DNA of 64,000 bases, taken from assembly GCA_029260515.1 (NCBI GenBank), contig JAJDDC010000096.1, forward strand, positions 248,001-312,000, written 5' to 3'. The notes under the pieces were generated by a model. The model saw nothing but the letters and a program-made list of their open reading frames with translations. It was not told the origin of the DNA and searched no databases. Of the stretch, positions 22,949 to 30,717 are shown in pieces. Origin of the DNA: Phycisphaerales bacterium (GTDB lineage Bacteria > Planctomycetota > Phycisphaerae > Phycisphaerales > UBA1924). Both the position numbers and the translations under genes were made by a program. Each line of letters opens with the position of its first letter. The stretch's first letter is position 1.

Positions 22949-24106
22949 CTAGACCGCCGCCAACGCCCGCTCGACGTCGTCGATCTGGTCCTGCGTGTCC
23001 TCGATGCCGACCGAGAACCTGACGAGGCCGTCGGTGATGCCGAGTTTGGCTCGTTCGTCGGCGGGCACGCTCGCGTGCGTCATAATCGCGGGGTGCTCGA
23101 TGAGCGACTCGACGCCGCCCAGGGATTCAGCGAGCGAGAACAGGTGGACCTGCTCCAGGAATCGCCGCGCCTCGTCGAGCCCGCCCTTGAGGAACGCCGT
23201 GATCATCCCGCCGCCCCGGCACATCTGCTTCTTGACGATCTCGCGCTGCGGGTGCGACTCGTCGCCCGGGTAGACAATCCGCTCGATCTTCGGGTGCTGG
23301 GACAGGAACGCGGCCATCTTTTCCGCGTTCTCGCAGTGCCTCTGGACCCGCAGGTGCAGCGTCTTGGTCGAGCGGAGCAGCAGGAAGCAGTCCCACGGCC
23401 CGGGGACGGCGCCGACCGCGTTCTGGATGTACTTCAGACGCGTGTGCAGGCCCTCGTCCTTGGTGACCAGGGCGCCGCCCACTACATCCGCGTGCCCGCC
23501 GATGTACTTGGTGGACGAGTGGCTCACGATGTCCGCGCCCAGGGCCAGCGGGTTCTGGAGCACGGGCGTCGCGAAGGTGTTGTCCACCGCGAGCAGGGCG
23601 CCGTGCGTCCGGGCGATCTGTCCCATCCGCTCGATGTCGATGACCTTGAGCGTCGGGTTCGTGGGCGTCTCAAGCCAGACGAGCTTGGTCTTGTCGGTCA
23701 TCGCCGATTCGACGGCGCCGGCGTCGGTCATGTCAACGCGGGTCGCGGTGATGCCGAGCTGCTCGAAGACCATTTTGAAGACTCTGTACGTCCCGCCGTA
23801 CACGTCGTCGCACAGGACGACGTTGTCCCCGCTCTTGAGCAGGTGCAACGTGGCGGCCAGCGACGCAACGCCCGACGAGAACGCCAGCGCATGCGACCCA
23901 CCCTCGAGCGAGGCGAGATTGGCTTCGAGCGCCGTCCGCGTCGGGTTCGCCGAGCGCGAGTAGTCGTACTCGCCCTTGAACCTGCCCGGGCTCTCCTGGA
24001 CGTACGTCGAGGTCTGGTAGACGGGCGTGCAGATCGCGCCGGTCGAAGGGTCGGGCGACTGGCCCGCGTGGATGCACTTGGTGTCGAAACGCATCGGTCC
24101 GTCCAT
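22949..24106 (-). CDS. metB: Cystathionine gamma-lyase or gamma-synthase (Cys/Met metabolism PLP enzyme)
   Basis: 385 residues of the Cys/Met PLP family. Landmarks include YDYSRSANPTR, SSGVASLAA, VDNTFATP and the PLP-lysine motif SSTKYIGGHADVVGG. Sequence alone does not separate gamma-synthase (methionine synthesis) from gamma-lyase (cysteine from cystathionine). The gene follows cystathionine beta-synthase by only 15 bases and precedes cysteine dioxygenase, which favours the lyase direction. A GGAG 7 bases before the ATG supports the start. Confidence 0.88.
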   Translation of the reverse strand: MDGPMRFDTKCIHAGQSPDPSTGAICTPVYQTSTYVQESPGRFKGEYDYSRSANPTRTALEANLASLEGGSHALAFSSGVASLAATLHLLKSGDNVVLCDDVYGGTYRVFKMVFEQLGITATRVDMTDAGAVESAMTDKTKLVWLETPTNPTLKVIDIERMGQIARTHGALLAVDNTFATPVLQNPLALGADIVSHSSTKYIGGHADVVGGALVTKDEGLHTRLKYIQNAVGAVPGPWDCFLLLRSTKTLHLRVQRHCENAEKMAAFLSQHPKIERIVYPGDESHPQREIVKKQMCRGGGMITAFLKGGLDEARRFLEQVHLFSLAESLGGVESLIEHPAIMTHASVPADERAKLGITDGLVRFSVGIEDTQDQIDDVERALAAV

Positions 24107-24121
24107 GGGTCGCTCCGGGTC

Positions 24122-25510
24122 TCAGGCCTTGCGTCCGCCGGAGCGGGAGGCCAGGTGCTCGACGAGGTCGATCTTCGAGATGACGCCCACGATCCGCGTG
24201 GCGTCAACGACAATCGCGGTGTGGTCCGTCTCGAGGATGTGGAAGAGTTCCTCGATGTGGGCCTTGGGGTACACGAGGCCCGCGATCGGCGACGAGACGG
24301 CGCTCACGGGCGACGACCCCGTGACCTCACCCGAGTGCAGGCCACGCAGCAGGTCCAGCTCGTGCACGATCCGCTTGGGGGTCGCCCCGTTCTCGACCAG
24401 CGGGATCTGGCTCACGCCGTGCTGACGCATCAGCCCGATCACGTCGGCGACGCTCGCGTTCGGCGCGGCGGTGATCACGGTCACCGGCTCGGCGGGCAGG
24501 AGGTCCTCGACGTGCCCCAGGTCCGGGCCGCCGCCGAGGAAGCCGTGGTCACGCATCCACTCGTCGGCGAGGTACTTGCTGATGTACCGCCCGGCGTTGT
24601 CGGGCAGGACGCACAGGATGGTCTTGCCCTCGCCCAGCTCGACCGCTTTGCGGACCGCGGCGTGGACGATCGAGCCGGACGAGCCGCCGCAGAACAGGCC
24701 CTCCTCGCGGACGAGGCGCCGAGCCATAATGAACGACTCCTTGTCGTTGACCTGGACCATGTCGTCAACGTCGTCGAACTTCATCGCGCCGCACTCGATG
24801 TCCTCGCCGATGCCCTCGACCTTGTAGACGTAGGGCGTGGGCATCGTGCCCGTGTGGAACAGGTGGTAGTGGACCGAGCCGAGGATGTCCACGCCGATCG
24901 TGGTCTTGGACGCGTCCTGCTCCTTGATGTACTTGGCGGCGCCCGAGAGCGTGCCCCCCGTCCCCGTCGCGGCCATGAAGACGTCGAAGTTTCCCTTCGA
25001 CTGCTCCCAGACCTCGCGCCCGGTCGAGTGGTAGTGCGCGTCGATGTTGAGTTGCGTGTGGTATTGGTTGAGGTAGAACGACCCGGGCGTCTCTTCGGCG
25101 ATCCGCTTGGCGACGTTGACGTAGTGGTCGGGCGAGTCGCCCGGCACGTCGGTTGGCGTGATGATCACCTCGGCGCCGAACGCCTTCATCGAGTTGATCT
25201 TCTCCTGGCTCATCTTGTCGGGCATGGTGAACACGCACCGGTAGCCCTTGACGGCCGCCACCATCGCCACGCCCATGCCCGTGTTGCCGGACGTGTTCTC
25301 GATGATCGTGCCGCCGGGCTTGAGGATGCCCTGCTTCTCGGCCTGCTCGATGATGTAGTGGGCCATCCGGTCCTTGATGGACCCGGCGGGGTTCATGAAC
25401 TCGCACTTGGCCAGGACGGTCGCGGCGCCCTTGGGCACGACCCGGTTCAGGCGGACCAGGGGGGTGCCGCCGATCGCCTGGAGGATGTTGTCGTACGGGC
25501 CTTCTCGCAT
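24122..25510 (-). CDS. cbs: Cystathionine beta-synthase with C-terminal CBS-domain pair
   Basis: 462 residues. The PLP core (about 1-330) has the Lys motif NPAGSIKDRM, the substrate loop ENTSGNTGMG and the glycine-rich GTGGTLSG and GGSSGS phosphate loops. The last about 115 residues form two CBS motifs (VIGLMRQHGVSQIPLVE, ELFHILETDHTAIVVD), as in eukaryotic and some bacterial enzymes. There is no N-terminal heme-binding extension. It joins homocysteine and serine (or O-acetylserine) to cystathionine (or cysteine). The start at 25510 is supported by GGAG with good spacing. It is first gene of the cbs-metB-cdo operon. Confidence 0.88.
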   Translation of the reverse strand: MREGPYDNILQAIGGTPLVRLNRVVPKGAATVLAKCEFMNPAGSIKDRMAHYIIEQAEKQGILKPGGTIIENTSGNTGMGVAMVAAVKGYRCVFTMPDKMSQEKINSMKAFGAEVIITPTDVPGDSPDHYVNVAKRIAEETPGSFYLNQYHTQLNIDAHYHSTGREVWEQSKGNFDVFMAATGTGGTLSGAAKYIKEQDASKTTIGVDILGSVHYHLFHTGTMPTPYVYKVEGIGEDIECGAMKFDDVDDMVQVNDKESFIMARRLVREEGLFCGGSSGSIVHAAVRKAVELGEGKTILCVLPDNAGRYISKYLADEWMRDHGFLGGGPDLGHVEDLLPAEPVTVITAAPNASVADVIGLMRQHGVSQIPLVENGATPKRIVHELDLLRGLHSGEVTGSSPVSAVSSPIAGLVYPKAHIEELFHILETDHTAIVVDATRIVGVISKIDLVEHLASRSGGRKA

Positions 25511-25621
25511 GCTCGCTCCGTCGGGTTTCGCCCGGTCGGCCCGGGCCCCGAGCATACGCGTCGGCATCATCACGGGGCGGGGGCTGGGGCACACGCTCGC
25601 CCACGCCGCTACCGTTCGGCC
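25511..25621. promoter_or_regulatory. Divergent promoter region between cbs and the SDR gene
   Basis: 111 bases. On the plus strand TACCGT at 25610-25615 lies 6 bases before the SDR ATG with no ribosome-binding site, so that transcript may be leaderless. On the minus strand AGCATA at 25551-25556 reads TATGCT, a -10-like box about 40 bases before the cbs start. The region therefore joins control of the sulfur and kynurenine blocks. Confidence 0.4.
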
Positions 25622-26410
25622 ATGGAAACCACACTCGAAGACCGGCGGGCGCTTGTCTGCGGCTCGACCCAGGGGATCGGGCGTGCCGCGGCGGTCGAAC
25701 TCGCCTCGCTCGGCGCGACGGTCACGCTCTTCGCCAGGACCGAGTCCTCGCTGCGGGAGGTCTGCTCGGAGCTGCCGACCCCCTCGGGCCAGGCACACGA
25801 CTGGCTCGCCGCGGACTTCGCCGACCCGGCGTCCGTCCGCGCCGCCATCGGCGCCAGGATCGATGACGCCCGCCCGTTCCACATCCTCGTCAACAACACC
25901 GGGGGGCCCCCCGGTGGCCCGATCGCCGACGCGACGCCCGAGTCGTTCCTCGCCGCCTTCAACCAGCACCTGGTCAACAACCAGATCCTGGTCCAGGCGC
26001 TCGTGCCCGGGTTCCGGCGCGAGAAATACGGCCGCGTGATCAACATCATCTCGACGAGCGTCAAGGCGCCCATCCCGGGCCTGGGCGTGTCGAACACGAT
26101 CCGCGGCGCCGTTGCGAGCTGGGCCAAGACGCTCGCGGGCGAGCTCGCCAAGGACAACATCACCGTCAACAACGTCCTGCCCGGGTTCACGGACACGGCC
26201 AGGCTCGAGCAGCTCTTCCGCGCCAAGGCGGACAAGACGGGCCAGACCTACGAGCAGGTCCGCGACGCCGCGATCGCGGGCATTCCGGCCGGTCGTCTCG
26301 GCATGCCCGAGGAGATCGCCGCGGCCGTCGCGTTCCTTGCAACCCCCGCCGCCGCGTACATCAACGGCATCAACGTCCCCGTCGATGGCGGGCGTACCCA
26401 GTCCCTCTGA
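25622..26410 (+). CDS. SDR-family protein with altered catalytic tetrad
   Basis: 262 residues with the Rossmann motif GSTQGIG (14-20) and NNTGG (91-95). The catalytic Ser region is present (S144 in NIISTS), but the positions where Tyr-x3-Lys should fall read Ser157-Asn-Thr-Ile-Arg161. A subgroup of beta-ketoacyl-reductase-like SDRs is known to lack a perfect tetrad. It is the first of three plus-strand genes with the 2-aminomuconate semialdehyde dehydrogenase and deaminase, so a step in lower kynurenine catabolism is possible, but no reaction can be named. It may be leaderless (box at 25610). Confidence 0.75.
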   Translation: METTLEDRRALVCGSTQGIGRAAAVELASLGATVTLFARTESSLREVCSELPTPSGQAHDWLAADFADPASVRAAIGARIDDARPFHILVNNTGGPPGGPIADATPESFLAAFNQHLVNNQILVQALVPGFRREKYGRVINIISTSVKAPIPGLGVSNTIRGAVASWAKTLAGELAKDNITVNNVLPGFTDTARLEQLFRAKADKTGQTYEQVRDAAIAGIPAGRLGMPEEIAAAVAFLATPAAAYINGINVPVDGGRTQSL

Positions 26411-26454
26411 TTCTTGGTGGGACCGGCGACCGGCCGGCCTTTCTGTCTATCCGC

Positions 26455-27924
26455 ATGCCCGACACCCTTACCAACCTCATCGACGGCGAGCAGGTCCCGG
26501 CGCAATCCGCCGCCACGCTCGACTCCATCGAACCCGCGACGGGCCTCGTCCACACCCGCGTCCCAGACTCGGACGACGCCGACATCGACGCCGCCGTCGC
26601 CGCGGCCAGGGCGGCCTTCCCCGCCTGGTCAGACACACCGCCGGCCGAGCGCTCCCGCCTGATCCTGCGACTCGCCGACCTGATCGAGCGCGACCTGGAT
26701 CGCCTCGCCCGCGCCGAGTCGATCGACTCGGGCAAGCCGATCTCGCTCGCGCGGGCCGTGGACATCCCCCGCGCCGCGGCCAACTTCCGCTTCTTCGCCA
26801 CCGCGATCCTGCACACCGATTCCGCCGCCCACCAGTCCAACCTGCCCGGCCCGGGCGGCGCCATCCGCGCGCTCAACGTCACCCTCCGCAAACCCCGCGG
26901 CGTCGCCGGCCTCATCTCCCCCTGGAACCTCCCGCTGTACCTGCTCACGTGGAAGATCGCCCCCGCGATCGCGACCGGGAACACCGCCATCGCCAAGCCC
27001 AGCGAGGTCACGCCGCTGACTGCTTTCATGCTCGGCGAGCTGGCCGTCGAGGCGGGTCTGCCGCCAGGTGTCCTGAACATCGTCCACGGCCGCGGCCCGA
27101 CCGCAGGCGCAGCCCTCGTCTCGCACCCGGACGTCCCGACTATCTCGTTCACCGGCGGCACCGAGACCGGCCGAGCCATCGCCCACGCCGGCGCCGATAC
27201 GTTCAAGCGGATCTCGCTCGAACTCGGCGGCAAGAACCCCAACCTCGTCTTCGCCGACGCCGAGCTGGATGACGCCGTCGCGACCAGCGTGCGGGCCGCG
27301 TTCACCAACCAGGGCCAGATCTGCCTGTGCGGCTCGCGGATCCTCGTCGAGCGTTCGATCCACGACGAGTTCGTCGATCGCCTTGTCGCGGGCGCGATGG
27401 CCCGCCGCCTGGGCGACCCGCTCGACGAATCCACCGAGCACGGCGCCCTGGTCTCCGAGGACCACCTCGCCAAGGTTGATTCCTACGTCCAACTCGCCCG
27501 TGAGCTCGGCGGCGAGATCCGCTGCGGCGGCAAACGCGCCGCGCCCCCCAACAACCGATGCAAAGACGGCGCCTTTTACGAGCCCACCGTCATCACCGGC
27601 CTCGACCCCGCCTGCCGCCCGCAGCAAGAAGAGATCTTCGGTCCCGTCGTCATCGTCACCCCCTTCGACACCGACGACGAGGCCCTCGCGATCGCCAACG
27701 CCACGCCCTACGGCCTTGCTTCAATGGTCTGGACCAGCAACCTGAAGCGTGCTCACCACGTCACCGAGCGGCTCGACACCGCCATCGTCTGGGTCAACTG
27801 CTGGATGCTCCGCGACCTCCGCACACCCTTCGGCGGCATGAAGCACTCGGGACTGGGCCGCGAGGGCGGCAAGGACGCCCTCAACTTCTTCACCGAGCCC
27901 AAGAACGTGTGCATCCGACTCTGA
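26455..27924 (+). CDS. nbaE: 2-aminomuconate (2-hydroxymuconate) 6-semialdehyde dehydrogenase
   Basis: 489 residues of the aldehyde dehydrogenase family. Catalytic Glu256 (LELGGKN) and Cys290 (GQICLCG) are present, and the cofactor motif FTGGTETGR is intact. The QICLCGSR surroundings and C-terminal NCWMLRDLRTPFGGMKHSG are those of hydroxymuconic/aminomuconic semialdehyde dehydrogenases. It would oxidise 2-aminomuconate 6-semialdehyde to 2-aminomuconate with NAD, just after ACMS decarboxylase in the kynurenine pathway. It precedes the deaminase gene by 7 bases. The gap to the SDR gene is 44 bases. Confidence 0.87.
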   Translation: MPDTLTNLIDGEQVPAQSAATLDSIEPATGLVHTRVPDSDDADIDAAVAAARAAFPAWSDTPPAERSRLILRLADLIERDLDRLARAESIDSGKPISLARAVDIPRAAANFRFFATAILHTDSAAHQSNLPGPGGAIRALNVTLRKPRGVAGLISPWNLPLYLLTWKIAPAIATGNTAIAKPSEVTPLTAFMLGELAVEAGLPPGVLNIVHGRGPTAGAALVSHPDVPTISFTGGTETGRAIAHAGADTFKRISLELGGKNPNLVFADAELDDAVATSVRAAFTNQGQICLCGSRILVERSIHDEFVDRLVAGAMARRLGDPLDESTEHGALVSEDHLAKVDSYVQLARELGGEIRCGGKRAAPPNNRCKDGAFYEPTVITGLDPACRPQQEEIFGPVVIVTPFDTDDEALAIANATPYGLASMVWTSNLKRAHHVTERLDTAIVWVNCWMLRDLRTPFGGMKHSGLGREGGKDALNFFTEPKNVCIRL

Positions 27925-27931
27925 GGTCTCT

Positions 27932-28369
27932 ATGCCCGACGGTATCAATAGCCAGAACGCCCCCGAGCCCGTCGGCGCCTATCCGCATGCCCGGCGCGCC
28001 GGCAATCTCCTCTTCCTCTCGGGTGTCGGCCCACGCCAGCGCGGCTCGAAGGACATCCCCGGCGTCACCCTCGACGCGAACGGAAAGATGATCGACTACG
28101 ACGTCGAGGCTCAGTGCCGCAGTTGCTTCGACAACGTGCGGCAAGTCCTCGAGGACGCCGGCTCGAAGTTTGAGAACATCGTGGACGTGCTCGCATTCCT
28201 GACCGACATGCCCCGCGACTTCGAGACGTACAACCGCGTCTACGCCGAGTATTTTGCGGGCGAAGGCAAGCCCAACCCCACTCGCACGACCATCGAGATC
28301 TCCCGCCTGCCCCAGGGCGCCAGCGCCCCGATAGCAGTCGAGGTCAAGGTCATCGCGACGATCGATTGA
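27932..28369 (+). CDS. nbaF: RidA/YjgF-family 2-aminomuconate deaminase
   Basis: 145 residues of the RidA/YjgF fold (LLFLSGVGPRQRGS, NVRQVLEDAGS, and a C-terminal PTRTTIEISRLP with the conserved Arg). The inserted GVTLDANGKMIDYDVEAQ segment is as in the 2-aminomuconate deaminases of Pseudomonas. It would convert 2-aminomuconate to 4-oxalocrotonate plus ammonia. It follows the semialdehyde dehydrogenase by 7 bases and ends 5 bases before a large inverted repeat. General enamine/imine deaminase is the fallback call. Confidence 0.85.
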   Translation: MPDGINSQNAPEPVGAYPHARRAGNLLFLSGVGPRQRGSKDIPGVTLDANGKMIDYDVEAQCRSCFDNVRQVLEDAGSKFENIVDVLAFLTDMPRDFETYNRVYAEYFAGEGKPNPTRTTIEISRLPQGASAPIAVEVKVIATID

Positions 28370-28374
28370 GCTGT

Positions 28375-28462
28375 ACGGTGCCACGGCTGACCGCGTCAGC
28401 GGCAGCCGTGCTCACCCGGGAACGCCCGCACGGCTGCCCTCACGGGTCAGCCGTGCCACCGT
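28375..28462. repeat. Large imperfect inverted repeat between the convergent kynurenine half-operons
   Basis: The left arm 28375-28411 and right arm 28428-28462 (37 and 35 bases) read ACGGTG, CACGGCTGACC and GGCAGCCGTGC in mirror image with a few mismatches around a 16-base loop. The GTGCCACGGCT core resembles palindromic units common in planctomycete intergenic DNA. It lies exactly between the stops of nbaF (28369) and kynB (28468), so it can serve as a two-way terminator. Confidence 0.8.
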
Positions 28463-28467
28463 CATGC

Positions 28468-29310
28468 TTACAACTCCCGCAGCACCGCCCGCACCGGGCT
28501 CGCCTCGAACCCGACGAGCTTGAGAGGCAGCGCGATCAACTCATACTCGCCCGGCGAGACCGCGGAGAGGTCCAGGCACTCCAGGATCGCCACGTCCCGC
28601 ATCAGGCAGGCGCCGTGGGACTCCAGGGCCTTGGACGTCGGCGGGTCCACGCTCGGCACGTCCACCCCGACGAGCCGCACACCCCGATCCGCGAGCATGT
28701 GCACCGCCTCGGGCGACAACGCCGCATAGTCCGGGTTGAAGACCATCGGGTCGGGCCACGAACCGGTCTTGATCAGCACGCGGTCGCAGCTGATCTCGCC
28801 CTCGATGTCCCGGGGCATCAGGCGTTGCCCGGGCCACCACCTCGCCTCGACGACCTGGCACCGGCCGATGTACAGGTCGAGGGGCTGTTGTTCCATCGTG
28901 CGTCCCGCGACGCCGTAGTGGCTCGGGGCGTCGGCGTGCGCGCCGGCGTGGACGGTCGAGTGCAGCGCCGAGAGCGTCAGGCTGTGCCCCAGCTTCATGT
29001 CGTACAGACGCTGGCGGGTCAGGGGTGTGTCGCCCGGAAAGACCGCGAACCCCGGAGCCAGTGGCGGCGAGATGTCGTGCATCACGCGGGGCGGATCGGG
29101 CGTGACCGGGGGTGGGGGCACGCCCGCCTCAAGTCGCTTCGGGCGGCGCGGCGTTGCCTTCTTCCGAGCCCGCTTCCTGGATGCGGCCCGGCTCTTTGTC
29201 GTGTTGTTGCGCGATGTCTTCTTGCGGGTCGTCTTCTTCCGCGTTGATTTCTTGCGCGACGACGCCTTGCGGGTGGTCTTCTTGCGTGCTGACTTCTTGC
29301 GTGCGGCCAC
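28468..29310 (-). CDS. kynB: Kynurenine formamidase (cyclase family) with N-terminal Lys/Arg-rich H1-like tail
   Basis: 280 residues. Residues about 77-280 are a KynB-type cyclase: HDISPPL start, metal ligands H121, H125, D127 and H131 (HAGAHADAPSH) and RVLIKTGSW. It hydrolyses N-formylkynurenine to kynurenine. Residues 2-60 are an extraordinary basic tail: seven pentads of the form KK-S/T-x-R (5-39) and then Arg/Lys/Ser/Ala/Pro, as in histone H1-like proteins. The GTG start at 29310 is well supported: GGGAG stands 5 bases upstream and the kmo stop only 14 bases away. An internal ATG (codon 77) would give a tail-less enzyme. It is the last gene of the minus-strand kynurenine operon. Confidence 0.85.
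   Translation of the reverse strand: MAARKKSARKKTTRKASSRKKSTRKKTTRKKTSRNNTTKSRAASRKRARKKATPRRPKRLEAGVPPPPVTPDPPRVMHDISPPLAPGFAVFPGDTPLTRQRLYDMKLGHSLTLSALHSTVHAGAHADAPSHYGVAGRTMEQQPLDLYIGRCQVVEARWWPGQRLMPRDIEGEISCDRVLIKTGSWPDPMVFNPDYAALSPEAVHMLADRGVRLVGVDVPSVDPPTSKALESHGACLMRDVAILECLDLSAVSPGEYELIALPLKLVGFEASPVRAVLREL
29194..29298 (-). repeat. 15-base tandem coding repeats for the KKxxR pentads of KynB
   Basis: Seven 15-base units encode KKSAR, KKTTR, KASSR, KKSTR, KKTTR, KKTSR and NNTTK. Units have diverged at third positions while keeping the amino-acid pattern. This suggests selection on a basic, unfolded tail rather than very recent slippage. Confidence 0.75.
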
Positions 29311-29324
29311 CGGTGCTCCCAGCG

Positions 29325-30710
29325 TTACGTCGCCGCGGGGAGCGTAGCGATCATCGCCCGCACACGCTCGGTCAACGCCGCGTCGTCGAGCCGCTCGCCG
29401 CCCTCCTCGCGGAGTGCCGTTGCGAGCCTCTCGGCCTGCTCGACCACCTGCCCCCCGATACGCCTTGCCTGGGCGTAGGGCATGTTGGAAAAACTCACGA
29501 GGTTGTACAGAGGTGTGAACCTCGCCGGGTCCACCCGGTCCATCGCCTGCTCCACCCGCTTGCGGAACAGGAACGCCTTGTCCGCCACCCGGTCACGCAT
29601 GACCAGGAAGTTCTCGATCGCCATGTCCGCGATCGCGTCGGCGTCCGGCTTGCGGGCCCGCGAGAACTCGGCGAACACATCCTCGATGGACCCGCCCCCT
29701 CGCAGCTTCTCGGCGAGGATCCGCGCGTCCTCGAACGAGGCGTTCATGCCCTGGCCGTAGAACGGCACGACGGCGTGGGCCGCGTCCCCGATCAGGACCA
29801 CCCGTCCCCGGTTCCACGGCTCGCACCGGATGGTGACGAGCGAGCTGGTCGGGTTCTGGGTGTAGTCCTCGACCAGCGTCGGCATCAAGGCAACCGCGTC
29901 GGGGTAGTGACGCCCAAAGTGCGCGCGAACCTTAGCGCCCGTGTCCAGGGCCACGAGGTCCTCGAACGGCCAGAACAACGTGCACGTAAACGTCTTGTCC
30001 TTGTTGGGCAGGGCGATCATCATCGCGCCGCCCCGGGGCCAGATGTGCAGCGCGTTGGGCGCCATCGCGAACCCGTCGTGCAGCGCCGGGTCCACGCCAC
30101 ACTCCTGGGCGGGGGGGATCTCGAGCTCCTTGTACCCGTGCTCGAGGTACGACTGGGAGTAATCAAAGCGGTCGGAGATCCGGAGCGCGTCGCGGACGGC
30201 GCTGAACGCCCCGTCGGCGCCGATGACCGCGTCGGCCCGCACAGTCTCGGTCACGCCCGTTTTCTCGTCCATGAAGCCGACGCTCGGTGTGTCGAGGTCG
30301 GCGCCCACGCACCGCTGGCCGAACAAGAGCGTCACCCGGTCGCAGGTGTCGGCGTGTTCGAGCAGCGCCAGGTTGAGCTGGCCCCGGGACACAGAGTTGA
30401 TCGCGTCGCCTGGGCGTGCGCTGTAGGCCTGGAAGGTCAGCTCGCACGACTCGGCGTGCATCATCCGCCCGGGCATGCGGACGGCGTCGGCGAGCACGCC
30501 CCGGGCGAGCCCGATCTCGTCCAGGGCTGTGATGCCCCGGGTCGAGAGGGCAAGGTTGATCGACCGCCCGCCGATGAAGCCCCTGGCCCTCGGGTCCGGG
30601 CGGCGTTCGTATACGTCAACTCTGTGCCCGTCCTGGGCGAGCAGGCACGCGAGCAGGCTCCCGCCCAAGCCGGCGCCGACGATGACGTAGTGCTCGCTCG
30701 TGCGCGCCAT
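29325..30710 (-). CDS. kmo: Kynurenine 3-monooxygenase (FAD-dependent)
   Basis: 461 residues. The FAD-binding GAGLGGSLLA is at 12-21, GRSINLALSTRG follows near 47-58, and the second FAD motif GDAAHAVVPFYGQGMN lies near 305-320; all are hallmarks of kynurenine 3-monooxygenase. The tail (ERVRAMIATLP) lacks an obvious membrane anchor. It hydroxylates kynurenine to 3-hydroxykynurenine with NADPH and O2. It begins 7 bases after the kynureninase stop and is followed by kynB after 14 bases. Confidence 0.92.
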   Translation of the reverse strand: MARTSEHYVIVGAGLGGSLLACLLAQDGHRVDVYERRPDPRARGFIGGRSINLALSTRGITALDEIGLARGVLADAVRMPGRMMHAESCELTFQAYSARPGDAINSVSRGQLNLALLEHADTCDRVTLLFGQRCVGADLDTPSVGFMDEKTGVTETVRADAVIGADGAFSAVRDALRISDRFDYSQSYLEHGYKELEIPPAQECGVDPALHDGFAMAPNALHIWPRGGAMMIALPNKDKTFTCTLFWPFEDLVALDTGAKVRAHFGRHYPDAVALMPTLVEDYTQNPTSSLVTIRCEPWNRGRVVLIGDAAHAVVPFYGQGMNASFEDARILAEKLRGGGSIEDVFAEFSRARKPDADAIADMAIENFLVMRDRVADKAFLFRKRVEQAMDRVDPARFTPLYNLVSFSNMPYAQARRIGGQVVEQAERLATALREEGGERLDDAALTERVRAMIATLPAAT

Positions 30711-30717
30711 ACCCGGG

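Noticed and set aside
23075..25621. Long plus-strand open frame across cbs, metB and into the SDR gene
   Set aside because: It is antisense to the cbs-metB operon. Only the last 262 codons (from 25622) have SDR motifs.
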